The notes under the pieces were generated by a model. The model made no database searches and was not told the DNA's origin. It worked only from the letters and a program-made list of their open reading frames with translations. A DNA stretch of 64,000 nt from Lasioglossum baleicum (lineage: Eukaryota > Arthropoda > Insecta > Hymenoptera > Halictidae), in NCBI RefSeq assembly GCF_051020765.1, contig NW_027469110.1, positions 930,001-994,000 on the forward strand, read 5' to 3'. Below are positions 37,401 to 50,100 of this stretch, piece by piece. Numbering within the stretch: the stretch's first letter is position 1; the number at the start of each line of letters is the position of its first letter. The position numbers and the translations under genes were made by a program.

Positions 37401-39050
37401 ACGTGTTTTTACTCGACTACCCTGCGTGATGCATCCTCTCGCACGTGTTTTGCTCGACTAGCCATGCGCATCCCATAAAACCTGCGCATGCGCATCCCAC
37501 AAAACCTGCGCATGCGCATCCCACAAAACCTCGCACGTGTTTTTACTCGACTAGCCTGCGGGATGCATCCTCTCGCACGTGTTTTTACTCGACTAGCCTG
37601 CGGGATGCATCCTCTCGCACGTGTTTTTGCTCGACTAGGCATGCGCATCCCAAAAAACCTCCGCATGCGCATCCCAAAAGACCTGCGCATGCGCATCCCA
37701 CAAAACCTGCGCATGCGCATCCCACAAAACCTCGCACGTGTTTTTACTCGACTAGCCTGCGGGATGCATCCTCTCGCACGTGTTTTTACTCGACTAGCCT
37801 GCGGGATGCATCCTCTCGCACGTGTTTTTGCTCGACTAGCCTGCGGGATGCATCCTCTCGCACGTGTTTTTACTCGACTAGCCTGCGGGATGCATCCTCT
37901 CGCACGTGTTTTTGCTCGACTAGCCATCCGCATCCCAAAAAACCTGCACATGCGCATACCAAAAAACCTGCGCATGCGCATCCCACAAAACCTCGCACGT
38001 GTTTTTACTCGACTAGCCTGCGGGATGCATACCCTCGCACGTGTTTTTGCTCGGCTAGCCTGCGGGATGCATCCTCTCGCACGTGTTTTTGCTCGACTAG
38101 CCATGCGCATCCCAAAAAACCTGCGCATGCGCATCCCAAAAAACCTGCGCATGCGCATCCCACAAAACCTGCGCATGCGCATCCCACAAAACCTCGCACG
38201 TGTTTGTGCTCGACTAGCCTGCGGGATGCATCCTTTCGCACGTGTTTTTACTCGACTAGCCTGCGGGATGCATCCTCTCGCACGTGTTTTTGCTCGACTA
38301 GCCTGCGGGATGCATCCTCTCGCACGTGTTTTTACTCGACTAGCCTGCAGGATGCATCCTCTCGCACGTGTTTTTACTCGACTAGCCTGCGGGATGCATC
38401 CTCTCGCACGTGTTTTTGCTCGACTAGCCATGCGCATCCCAAAAAATCTGCGCATGCGCATCCCAAAAAACCTGCGCATGCGCATCCCACAAAACCTGCG
38501 CATGCGCATCCCACAAAACCTCGCACGTGTTTTTACTCGACTAGCCTGCGGGATGCATCCTCTCGCACGTGTTTTTACTCGACTAGCCTGAGGGATGCAT
38601 CCTCTCGCACGTGTTTTTGCTCGACTAGCCTGCGGGATGCATCCTCTCGCACGTGTTTTTGCTCGACTAGGCATGCGCATCCCAAAAAACCTGCGCATGC
38701 GCATCCCACAAAACCTGCGCATGCGCATCCCACAAAACCTCGCACGTGTTTTTACTCGACTAGCCTGCGGGATGCATCCTCTCGCACGTGTTTTTACTCG
38801 ACTAGCCTGCGGGATGCATCCTCTCGCACGTGTTTTTACTCGACTAGCCTGCGGGATGCATCGTCTCGCACGTGTTTTTACTCGACTAGCCTGCGGGATG
38901 CATCCTCTCGCACGTGTTTTTACTCGACTAGCCTGCGGGATGCATCCTCTCGCACGTGTTTTTGCTCGACTAGCCTGCGGGATGCATCCTCTCGCACGTG
39001 TTTTTGCTCGACTAGCCTGCGGGATGCATCCTCTCGCACGTGTTTTTACT
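34481..39050 (+). repeat. Last mixed block, clusters 109-124
   Basis: B clusters: 34484-34528 tc, 34847-34915 acc, 35108-35200 aacc, 35351-35419 acc, 35822-35938 aaacc, 36047-36139 aacc, 36248-36316 aac, 36550-36618 tcc, 36768-36836 tcc, 37197-37313 aaccc, 37463-37531 tcc, 37640-37732 aacc, 37925-37993 aac, 38102-38194 aacc, 38429-38521 aacc, 38672-38740 acc. Clusters 35108 and 35351 match 38429 and 38672 at 3,321 bp, including a cctgaggg variant (near 35,269 and 38,590) and gcatcgtc. That match ends near 39.05 kb, and beyond 38,740 no B is found. Confidence 0.9.
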
Positions 39051-40215
39051 CGACTAGCCTGCGGGATGCATCCTCTCGCACGTGTTTTTGCTCGACTAGC
39101 CTGCGGGATGCATCCTCTCGCACGTGTTTTTGCTCGACTAGCCTGCGGGATGCATCCTCTCGCACGTGTTTTTACTCGACTAGCCTGCGGGGTGCATCCT
39201 CTCGCACGTGTTTTTGCTCGACTAGCCTGCAGGATGCATCCTCTCGCACGTGTTTTTACTCGACTAGCCTGCGGGATGCATCCTCTCGCACGTGTTTTTA
39301 CTCGACTAGCCTGCGGGATGCATCCTCTCGCACGTGTTTTTGCTCGACTAGCCTGCGGGGTGCATCCTCTCGCACGTGTTTTTACTCGACTAGCCTGTGG
39401 GATGCATCCTCTCGCACGTGTTTTTACTCGACTAGCCTGCGGGACGCATCCTCTCGCACGTGTTTTTACTCGACTAGCCTGCGGGATGCATCCTCTCGCA
39501 CGTGTTTTTGCTCGACTAGCCTGCGGGGTGCATCCTCTCGCACGTGTTTTTACTCGACTAGCCTGCGGGGTGCATCCTCTCGCACGTGTTTTTGCTCGAC
39601 TAGCCTGCGGGATGCATCCTCTCGCACGTGTTTTTACTCGACTAGCCTGCGGGGTGCATCCTCTCGCACGTGTTTTTACTCGACTAGCCTGCGGGATGCA
39701 TCCTCTCGCACGTGTTTTTGCTCGACTAGCCTGCGGGATGCATCCTCTCGCACGTGTTTTTACTCGACTAGCCTGCGGGACGCATCCTCTCGCACGTGTT
39801 TTTACTCGACCAGCCTGCGGGATGCTTCCTCTCGCACGTGTTTTTACTCGACTAGCCTGCGGGATGCATCCTCTCGCACGTGTTTTTACACGACTAGCCT
39901 GCGGGATGCATCCTCTCGCACGTGTTTTTGCTCGACTAGCCTGCGGGATGCAGCCACTCGCACGTGTTTTTACTCGACTAGCCTGCGGGGTGCATCCTCT
40001 CGCACGTGTTTTTGCTCGACTAGCCTGCGGGATGCATCCTCTCGCACGTGTTTTTACTCGACTAGCCTGCGGGATGCATCCTCTCGCACGTGTTTTTACT
40101 CGACTAGCCTGCGGGGTGCATCCTCTCGCACGTGTTTTTACTCGACTAGCCTGTGGGATGCATCCTCTCGCACGTGTTTTTACTCGACTAGCCTGCGGGA
40201 CGCATCCTCTCGCAC

Positions 40216-40234
40216 GTGTTTTTCACTCGACTAG
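40216..40234 (+). other. 43-bp A unit with extra c (example)
   Basis: The head reads gtttttcactcg instead of gtttttactcg. At least 30 such units occur, all right of 39 kb, nearly always after a gacgcatcc tail. Intervals between successive ones are 42k+1, for example 337, 463, 505, 841, 1681 and 169 bp. The insertion moves a tag stop into frame, which is why open frames end here. Confidence 0.93.
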
Positions 40235-41137
40235 CCTGCGGGATGCATCCTCTCCCACGTGTTTTTACTCGACTAGCCTGCGGGGTGCATCCTCTCGCAC
40301 GTGTTTTTGCTCGACTAGCCTGCGGGATGCATCCTCTCGCACGTGTTTTTACTCGACTAGCCTGCGGGATGCATCCTCTCGCACGTGTTTTTACTCGACT
40401 AGCCTGCGGGATGCATCCTCTCGCACGTGTTTTTGCTCGACTAGCCTGCGGGATGCATCCTCTCGCACGTGTTTTTACTCGACTAGCCTGCGGGATGCAT
40501 CCTCTCGCACGTGGTTTTACTCGACTAGCCTGCGGGACGCATCCTCTCGCACGTGTTTTTCACTCGACTAGCCTGCGGGATGCATCCACTCGCACGTGTT
40601 TTTACTCGACTAGCCTGCGGGGTGCATCCTCTCGCACGTGTTTTTGCTCGACTAGCCTGCGGGATGCATCCTCTCGCACGTGTTTTTACTCGACTAGCCT
40701 GCGGGGTGCATCCTCTCGCACGTGTTTTTACTCGACTAGCCTGCGGGATGCATCCTCTCGCACGTGTTTTTGCTCGACTAGCCTGCGGGATGCATCCTCT
40801 CGCACGTGTTTTTACTCGACTAGCCTGCGGGATGCATCCTCTCGCACGTGTTTTTACTCGACTAGCCTGCGGGATGCATCCTCTCGCACGTGTTTTTACT
40901 CGACTAGCCTGCGGGGTGCATCCTCTCGCACGTGTTTTTACTCGACTAGCCTGTGGGATGCATCCTCTCGCACGTGTTTTTACTCGACTAGCCTGCGGGA
41001 CGCATCCTCTCGCACGTGTTTTTCACTCGACTAGCCTGCGGGATGCATCCTCTCGCACGTGTTTTTACTCGACTAGCCTGCGGTATGCATCCTCTCGCAC
41101 GTGTTTTTACTCGACTAGCCTGCGGGATGCACCCTCT

Positions 41138-41149
41138 CAAACGCGTTTG
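41138..41149. other. Palindromic converted A head CAAACGCGTTTG
   Basis: Four substitutions turn the CACGTG region of A into a perfect 12-bp palindrome. Identical sites: 45515-45526, 45853-45864, 46232-46243, 49302-49313, 54225-54236, 54563-54574, 54942-54953 and 62262-62273. A partly changed form (caaacgtgtttg) is at 63399-63410. Each is followed in the next unit by gcgggattgc, a 43-bp form. Confidence 0.93.
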
Positions 41150-44100
41150 TACTCGACTAGCCTGCGGGATTGCATCCTCTCGCACGTGTTTTTACACGAC
41201 TAGCATGCGGGATGCATCCTCTCGCACGTGTTTTTGCTCGACTAGCCTGCGGGATGCATCCTCTCGCACGTGTTTTTACACGACTAGCCTGCGGGATGCA
41301 TCCTCTCGCACGTGTTTTTGCTCGGCTAGCCTGCGGGATGCATCCTCTCGCACGTGTTTTTACACGACTAGCCTGCGGGATGCATCCTCTCGCACGTGTT
41401 TTTGCTCGACTAGCCTGCGCGATGCATCCTATCGCACGTGTTTTTACTCGAATAGCCTGCGGGATGCATCCTCTCGCACGTGTTTTTACTCGACTAGCCT
41501 GCGGGATGCATCCTCTCGCACGTGTTTTTACTCGACTGGCCTGCGGGACGCATCCTCTCGCACGTGTTTTTCACTCGACTAGCCTGCGGGATGCATCCTC
41601 TCGCACGTGTTTTTACTCGACTAGCCTGCGGGATGCATCCTCTCGCACGTGTTTTTACTCGACTAGCCTGCGGGGTGCATCCTCTCGCACGTGTTTTTAC
41701 TCGACTAGCCTGCGGGATGCATCCTCTCGCACGTGTTTTTACTCGACCAGCCTGCGGGATGCATCCTCTCGCACGTGTTTTTACTCGACTAGCCTGCGGG
41801 ATGCATCCTCTCGCACGTATTTTTGCTCGACTAGCCTGCGGGATGCATCCACTCGCACGTGTTTTTACTCGACTAGCCTGCGGGGTGCATCCTCTCGCAC
41901 GTGTTTTCGCTCGACTAGCCTGCGGGATGCATCCTTTCGCACGTGTTTTTACTCGACTAGCCTGCGGGATGCATCCTCTCGCACGTGTTTTTGCTCGACT
42001 AGCCTGCGGGATGCATCCTCTCGCACGTGTTTTTACTCGACTAGCCTGCGGGATGCATCCTCTCGCACGTGTTTTTACTCGACTAGCCTGCGGGATGCAT
42101 CCTCTCGCACGTGTTTTTACTCGACTAGCCTGCGGGGTGCATCCTCTCGCACGTGTTTTTGCTCGACTAGCCTGCGTGATGCATCCTCTCGCACGTGTTT
42201 TTACTCGAATAGCCTGCCGGATGCATCCTCTCGCACGTGTTTCTACTCGACTAGCCTGCGGGATGCATCCTCTCGCACGTGTTTTTACTCGACTAGCCTG
42301 CGGGATGCATCCTCTCGCACGTGTTTTTACTCGACTAGCCTGCGGGATGCATCCTCTCGCACGTGTTTTTACTCGACTAGCCTGCGGGACGCATCCTCTC
42401 GCACGTGTTTTTACTCGACCAGCCTGCGGGATGCTTCCTCTCGCACGTGTTTTTACTCGACTAGCCTGCGGGATGCATCCTCTCGCACGTGTTTTTACTC
42501 GACTAGCCTGCGGGAAGCATCCTCTCGCACGTATTTTTACTCGACTAGCCTGCGGCGTGCATCCTCTCGCACATGTTTTTACTCGACAAGCCTGCGGGAT
42601 GCATCCTCTCGCACGTGTTTTTACTCGACTAGCCTGCGGGATGCATCCTCTCGCACGTGTTTTTACTCGACTAGCCTGCGGGATGCATCCTCTCGCACGT
42701 GTTTTTACTCGACTAGCCTGCGGGATGCATCCTCTCGCACGTGTTTTTACTCGACTAGCCTGCGGGATGCATCCTCTCGCACGTGTTTTTACTCGACTAG
42801 CCTGCGGGATGCATCCCCTCGCACGTGTTTTTACTCGACTAGCCTGCGGGATGCATCCTCTCGCACGTGTTCTTACTCGACTAGCCTGCGGGATGCATCC
42901 TCTCGCACGTGTTTTTGCTCGACTAGCCTGCGGGATGCATCCTCTCGCACGTGTTTTTACACGACTAGCCTGCGGGATGCATCCTCTCGCACGTGTTTCT
43001 ACTCGACTAGCCTGCGGGATGCATCCTCCCGCACGTGTTTTTACTCGACTAGCCTGCGGGATGCATCCTCTCGCACGTGTTTTTACTCGACTAGCCTGCG
43101 GGATGCATCCTCTCGCACGTGTTTTTACTCGACTAGCCTGCGGGGTGCATCCTCTCGCACGTGTTTTTACTCGACTAGCCTGCGGGATGCATCCTCTCGC
43201 ACGTGTTTTTACTCGACTAGCCTGCGGGACGCATCCTCTCGCACGTGTTTTTCACTCGACTAGCCTGCGGGATGCATCCTCTCGCACGTGTTTTTGCTCG
43301 ACTAGCCTGCGGGATGCATCCTCTCGCACGTGTTTTTACTCGAATAGCCTGCGGGATGCATCCTCTCGCACGTGTTTCTACTCGACTAGCCTGCGGGATG
43401 CATCCTCTCGCACGTGTTTTTACACGACTAGCCTGCGGGATGCATCCTCTCGCACGTGTTTTTGCTCGACTAGCCTGCGGGATGCATCCACTCGCACGTG
43501 TTTTTACTCGACTAGCCTGCGGGGTGCATCCTCTCGCACGTGTTTTTGCTCGACTAGCCTGCGGGATGCATCCTCTCGCACGTGTTTTTACTCGACTAGC
43601 CTGCGGGGTGCATCCTCTCGCACGTGTTTTCGCTCGACTAGCCTGCGGGGTGCATCCTCTCGCACGTGTTTTTACTCGACTAGCCTGTGGGATGCATCCT
43701 CTCGCACGTGTTTTTACTCGACTAGCCTGCGGGACGCATCCTCTCGCACGTGTTTTTCACTCGACTAGCCTGCGGGATGCATCCTCTCGCACGTGTTTTT
43801 ACTCGACTAGCCTGCGGGGTGCATCCTCTCGCACGTGTTTTTGCTCGACTAGCCTGCGGGATGCATCCTCTCGCACGTGTTTTTACTCGACTAGCCTGCG
43901 GGATGCATCCTCTCGCACGTGTTTTTACTCGACTAGCCTGCGGGATGCATCCTCTCGCACGTGTTTTTGCTCGACTAGCCTGCGGGGTGCATCCTCTCGC
44001 ACGTGTTTTTACTCGACTAGCCTGTGGGATGCATCCTCTCGCACGTGTTTTTACTCGACTAGCCTGCGGGACGCATCCTCTCGCACGTGTTTTTACTCGA

Positions 44101-46915
44101 CTAGCCTGCGGGATGCATCCTCTCGCACGTGTTTTTGCTCGACTAGCCTGCGGGGTGCATCCTCTCGCACGTGTTTTTACTCGACTAGCCTGCGGGGTGC
44201 ATCCTCTCGCACGTGTTTTTGCTCGACTAGCCTGCGGGATGCATCCTCTCGCACGTGTTTTTACTCGACTAGCCTGCGGGGTGCATCCTCTCGCACGTGT
44301 TTTTACTCGACTAGCCTGCGGGATGCATCCTCTCGCACGTGTTTTTGCTCGACTAGCCTGCGGGATGCATCCTCTCGCACGTGTTTTTACTCGACTAGCC
44401 TGCGGGACGCATCCTCTCGCACGTGTTTTTACTCGACCAGCCTGCGGGATGCATCCTCTCGCACGTGTTTTTACTCGACTAGCCTGCGGGGTGCATCCTC
44501 TCGCACGTGTTTTTACTCGACTAGCCTGTGGGATGCATCCTCTCGCACGTGTTTTTACTCGACTAGCCTGCGGGACGCATCCTCTCGCACGTGTTTTTCA
44601 CTCGACTAGCCTGCGGGATGCATCCTCTCCCACGTGTTTTTACTCGACTAGCCTGCGGGGTGCATCCTCTCGCACGTGTTTTTGCTCGACTAGCCTGCGG
44701 GATGCATCCTCTCGCACGTGTTTTTACTCGACTAGCCTGCGGGATGCATCCTCTCGCACGTGTTTTTACTCGACTAGCCTGCGGGATGCATCCTCTCGCA
44801 CGTGTTTTTGCTCGACTAGCCTGCGGGGTGCATCCTCTCGCACGTGTTTTTACTCGACTAGCCTGTGGGATGCATCCTCTCGCACGTGTTTTTACTCGAC
44901 TAGCCTGCGGGACGCATCCTCTCGCACGTGTTTTTCACTCGACTAGCCTGCGGGATGCATCCTCTCCCACGTGTTTTTTACTCGACTAGCCTGCGGGGTG
45001 CATCCTCTCGCACGTGTTTTTGCTCGACTAGCCTGCGGGATGCATCCTCTCGCACGTGTTTTTACTCGACTAGCCTGCGGGATGCATCCTCTCGCACGTG
45101 TTTTTACTCGACTAGCCTGCGGGACGCATCCTCTCGCACGTGTTTTTCACTCGACTAGCCTGCGGGATGCATCCTCTCGCACGTGTTTTTGCTCGACTAG
45201 CCTGCGGGGTGCATCCTCTCGCACGTGTTTTTACTCGACTAGCCTGTGGGATGCATCCTCTCGCACGTGTTTTTACTCGACTAGCCTGCGGGACGCATCC
45301 TCTCGCACGTGTTTTTCACTCGACTAGCCTGCGGGATGCATCCTCTCCCACGTGTTTTTACTCGACTAGCCTGCGGGGTGCATCCTCTCGCACGTGTTTT
45401 TGCTCGACTAGCCTGCGGGATGCATCCTCTCGCACGTGTTTTTACTCGACTAGCCTGCGGGATGCATCCTCTCGCACGTGTTTTTACTCGACTAGCCTGC
45501 GGGATGCATCCTCTCAAACGCGTTTGTACTCGACTAGCCTGCGGGATTGCATCCTCTCGCACGTGTTTTTACACGACTAGCATGCGGGATGCATCCTCTC
45601 GCACGTGTTTTTGCTCGACTAGCCTGCGGGATGCATCCTCTCGCACGTGTTTTTACTCGACTAGCCTGTGGGATGCATCCTCTCGCACGTGTTTTTACTC
45701 GACTAGCCTGCGGGACGCATCCTCTCGCACGTGTTTTTCACTCGACTAGCCTGCGGGATGCATCCTCTCGCACGTGTTTTTACTCGACTAGCCTGCGGGA
45801 TGCATCCTCCCGCACGTGTTTTTACTCGACTAGCCTGCGGGATGCATCCTCTCAAACGCGTTTGTACTCGACTAGCCTGCGGGATTGCATCCTCTCGCAC
45901 GTGTTTTTGCTCGACTAGCCTGCGGGATGCATCCTCTCGCACGTGTTTTTACTCGACTAGCCTGCGGGGTGCATCCTCTCGCACGTGTTTTTACTCGACT
46001 AGCCTGCGGGATGCATCCTCTCGCACGTGTTTTTGCTCGACTAGCCTGCGGGATGCATCCTCTCGCACGTGTTTTTACTCGACTAGCCTGCGGGGTGCAT
46101 CCTCTCGCACGTGTTTTTACTCGACTAGCCTGTGGGATGCATCCTCTCGCACGTGTTTTTACTCGACTAGCCTGCGGGATGCATCCTCCCGCACGTGTTT
46201 TTACTCGACTAGCCTGCGGGATGCATCCTCTCAAACGCGTTTGTACTCGACTAGCCTGCGGGATTGCATCCTCTCGCACGTGTTTTTACACGACTAGCAT
46301 GCGGGATGCATCCTCTCGCACGTGTTTTTGCTCGACTAGCCTGCGGGATGCATCCTCTCGCACGTGTTTTTACACGACTAGCCTGCGGGATGCATCCTCT
46401 CGCACGTGTTTTTGCTCGGCTAGCCTGCGGGATGCATCCTCTCGCACGTGTTTTTACACGACTAGCCTGCGGGATGCATCCTCTCGCACGTGTTTTTGCT
46501 CGACTAGCCTGCGCGATGCATCCTATCGCACGTGTTTTTACTCGACTAGCCTGCGGCATGCATCCTCTCGCACGTGTTTTTACTCGACTAGCCTGCGGGA
46601 TGCATCCTCTCGCACGTGTTTTTACTCGACTAGCCTGCGGGGTGCATCCTCTCGCACGTGTTTTTACTCGACTAGCCTGCGGGATGCATCCTCTCGCACG
46701 TGTTTTTACTCGACCAGCCTGCGGGATGCATCCTCTCGCACGTGTTTTTACTCGACTAGCCTGCGGGATGCATCCTCTCGCACGTGTTTTTGCTCGACTA
46801 GCCTGCGGGATGCATCCACTCGCACGTGTTTTTACTCGACTAGCCTGCGGGGTGCATCCTCTCGCACGTGTTTTTACTCGACTAGCCTGCGGGATGCATC
46901 CTCTCGCACGTGTTT

Positions 46916-47199
46916 TTGCTCGACTAGCCTGCGGGATGCATCCTCTCGCACGTGTTTTTACTCGACTAGCCTGCGGGATGCATCCTCTCGCACGTGTTTT
47001 TGCTCGACTAGCCTGCGGGATGCATCCTCTCGCACGTGTTTTTGCTCGACTAGCCTGCGGGATGCATCCTCTCGCACGTGTTTTTACTCGACTAGCCTGC
47101 GGGGTGCATCCTCTCGCACGTGTTTTTGCTCGACTAGCCTGCAGGATGCATCCTCTCGCACGTGTTTTTACTCGACTAGCCTGCGGGATGCATCCTCTC
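46916..47199 (+). repeat. Join between 8.16-kb copies, 252-bp duplication
   Basis: Six A units ending with the order ggggtgc, cctgcagg and two a-type heads are present twice in a row across this point. The cctgcagg marks are near 47,141 and 47,393, 252 bp (six units) apart, while copy 1 has the set once near 39.23 kb. This is where the left end of copy 2 is stitched to the right end of copy 1. Confidence 0.85.
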
Positions 47200-50100
47200 G
47201 CACGTGTTTTTACTCGACTAGCCTGCGGGATGCATCCTCTCGCACGTGTTTTTGCTCGACTAGCCTGCGGGATGCATCCTCTCGCACGTGTTTTTGCTCG
47301 ACTAGCCTGCGGGATGCATCCTCTCGCACGTGTTTTTACTCGACTAGCCTGCGGGGTGCATCCTCTCGCACGTGTTTTTGCTCGACTAGCCTGCAGGATG
47401 CATCCTCTCGCACGTGTTTTTACTCGACTAGCCTGCGGGATGCATCCTCTCGCACGTGTTTTTACTCGACTAGCCTGCGGGATGCATCCTCTCGCACGTG
47501 TTTTTGCTCGACTAGCCTGCGGGGTGCATCCTCTCGCACGTGTTTTTACTCGACTAGCCTGTGGGATGCATCCTCTCGCACGTGTTTTTACTCGACTAGC
47601 CTGCGGGACGCATCCTCTCGCACGTGTTTTTACTCGACTAGCCTGCGGGATGCATCCTCTCGCACGTGTTTTTGCTCGACTAGCCTGCGGGGTGCATCCT
47701 CTCGCACGTGTTTTTACTCGACTAGCCTGCGGGGTGCATCCTCTCGCACGTGTTTTTGCTCGACTAGCCTGCGGGATGCATCCTCTCGCACGTGTTTTTA
47801 CTCGACTAGCCTGCGGGGTGCATCCTCTCGCACGTGTTTTTACTCGACTAGCCTGCGGGATGCATCCTCTCGCACGTGTTTTTGCTCGACTAGCCTGCGG
47901 GATGCATCCTCTCGCACGTGTTTTTACTCGACTAGCCTGCGGGACGCATCCTCTCGCACGTGTTTTTACTCGACCAGCCTGCGGGATGCTTCCTCTCGCA
48001 CGTGTTTTTACTCGACTAGCCTGCGGGATGCATCCTCTCGCACGTGTTTTTACACGACTAGCCTGCGGGATGCATCCTCTCGCACGTGTTTTTGCTCGAC
48101 TAGCCTGCGGGATGCAGCCACTCGCACGTGTTTTTACTCGACTAGCCTGCGGGGTGCATCCTCTCGCACGTGTTTTTGCTCGACTAGCCTGCGGGATGCA
48201 TCCTCTCGCACGTGTTTTTACTCGACTAGCCTGCGGGATGCATCCTCTCGCACGTGTTTTTACTCGACTAGCCTGCGGGGTGCATCCTCTCGCACGTGTT
48301 TTTACTCGACTAGCCTGTGGGATGCATCCTCTCGCACGTGTTTTTACTCGACTAGCCTGCGGGACGCATCCTCTCGCACGTGTTTTTCACTCGACTAGCC
48401 TGCGGGATGCATCCTCTCCCACGTGTTTTTACTCGACTAGCCTGCGGGGTGCATCCTCTCGCACGTGTTTTTGCTCGACTAGCCTGCGGGATGCATCCTC
48501 TCGCACGTGTTTTTACTCTACTAGCCTGCGGGATGCATCCTCTCGCACGTGTTTTTACTCGACTAGCCTGCGGGATGCATCCTCTCGCACGTGTTTTTGC
48601 TCGACTAGCCTGCGGGATGCATCCTCTCGCACGTGTTTTTACTCGACTAGCCTGCGGGATGCATCCTCTCGCACGTGGTTTTACTCGACTAGCCTGCGGG
48701 ACGCATCCTCTCGCACGTGTTTTTCACTCGACTAGCCTGCGGGATGCATCCACTCGCACGTGTTTTTACTCGACTAGCCTGCGGGGTGCATCCTCTCGCA
48801 CGTGTTTTTGCTCGACTAGCCTGCGGGATGCATCCTCTCGCACGTGTTTTTACTCGACTAGCCTGCGGGGTGCATCCTCTCGCACGTGTTTTTACTCGAC
48901 TAGCCTGCGGGATGCATCCTCTCGCACGTGTTTTTGCTCGACTAGCCTGCGGGATGCATCCTCTCGCACGTGTTTTTACTCGACTAGCCTGCGGGATGCA
49001 TCCTCTCGCACGTGTTTTTACTCGACTAGCCTGCGGGATGCATCCTCTCGCACGTGTTTTTACTCGACTAGCCTGCGGGGTGCATCCTCTCGCACGTGTT
49101 TTTACTCGACTAGCCTGTGGGATGCATCCTCTCGCACGTGTTTTTACTCGACTAGCCTGCGGGACGCATCCTCTCGCACGTGTTTTTCACTCGACTAGCC
49201 TGCGGGATGCATCCTCTCGCACGTGTTTTTACTCGACTAGCCTGCGGTATGCATCCTCTCGCACGTGTTTTTACTCGACTAGCCTGCGGGATGCACCCTC
49301 TCAAACGCGTTTGTACTCGACTAGCCTGCGGGATTGCATCCTCTCGCACGTGTTTTTACACGACTAGCATGCGGGATGCATCCTCTCGCACGTGTTTTTG
49401 CTCGACTAGCCTGCGGGATGCATCCTCTCGCACGTGTTTTTACACGACTAGCCTGCGGGATGCATCCTCTCGCACGTGTTTTTGCTCGGCTAGCCTGCGG
49501 GATGCATCCTCTCGCACGTGTTTTTACACGACTAGCCTGCGGGATGCATCCTCTCGCACGTGTTTTTGCTCGACTAGCCTGCGCGATGCATCCTATCGCA
49601 CGTGTTTTTACTCGAATAGCCTGCGGGATGCATCCTCTCGCACGTGTTTTTACTCGACTAGCCTGCGGGATGCATCCTCTCGCACGTGTTTTTACTCGAC
49701 TGGCCTGCGGGACGCATCCTCTCGCACGTGTTTTTCACTCGACTAGCCTGCGGGATGCATCCTCTCGCACGTGTTTTTACTCGACTAGCCTGCGGGATGC
49801 ATCCTCTCGCACGTGTTTTTACTCGACTAGCCTGCGGGGTGCATCCTCTCGCACGTGTTTTTACTCGACTAGCCTGCGGGATGCATCCTCTCGCACGTGT
49901 TTTTACTCGACCAGCCTGCGGGATGCATCCTCTCGCACGTGTTTTTACTCGACTAGCCTGCGGGATGCATCCTCTCGCACGTATTTTTGCTCGACTAGCC
50001 TGCGGGATGCATCCACTCGCACGTGTTTTTACTCGACTAGCCTGCGGGGTGCATCCTCTCGCACGTGTTTTCGCTCGACTAGCCTGCGGGATGCATCCTT

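Larger units (their letters stand above)
39051..46915 (+). repeat. 8.16-kb A-only higher-order repeat, copy 1
   Basis: Pure A units with a new variant set: ggggtgc, ctgtggg, gacgc linked to a 43-bp unit with an extra c (gtttttcactcg), gattgc (43 bp) and the caaacgcgtttg unit. Copy 2 follows at an offset of exactly 8,164 bp up to about 44.96 kb. There this copy has six T (cccacgtgttttttactcg), a one-base insertion. After a 547-bp deletion relative to copy 2 near 45.1-45.6 kb, the offset becomes 8,710 and holds to about 46,915. The 8,164-bp period equals 194 A lengths plus 16 single-base insertions, all of which I located (11 cactc, 4 gattgc, one six-T). Confidence 0.94.

Noticed and set aside
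835..38740. CRISPR-like alternation of repeats and spacers
   Set aside because: The sequences between repeated elements are themselves near-identical A or B monomers, not unique spacers. There is no leader and no cas gene.
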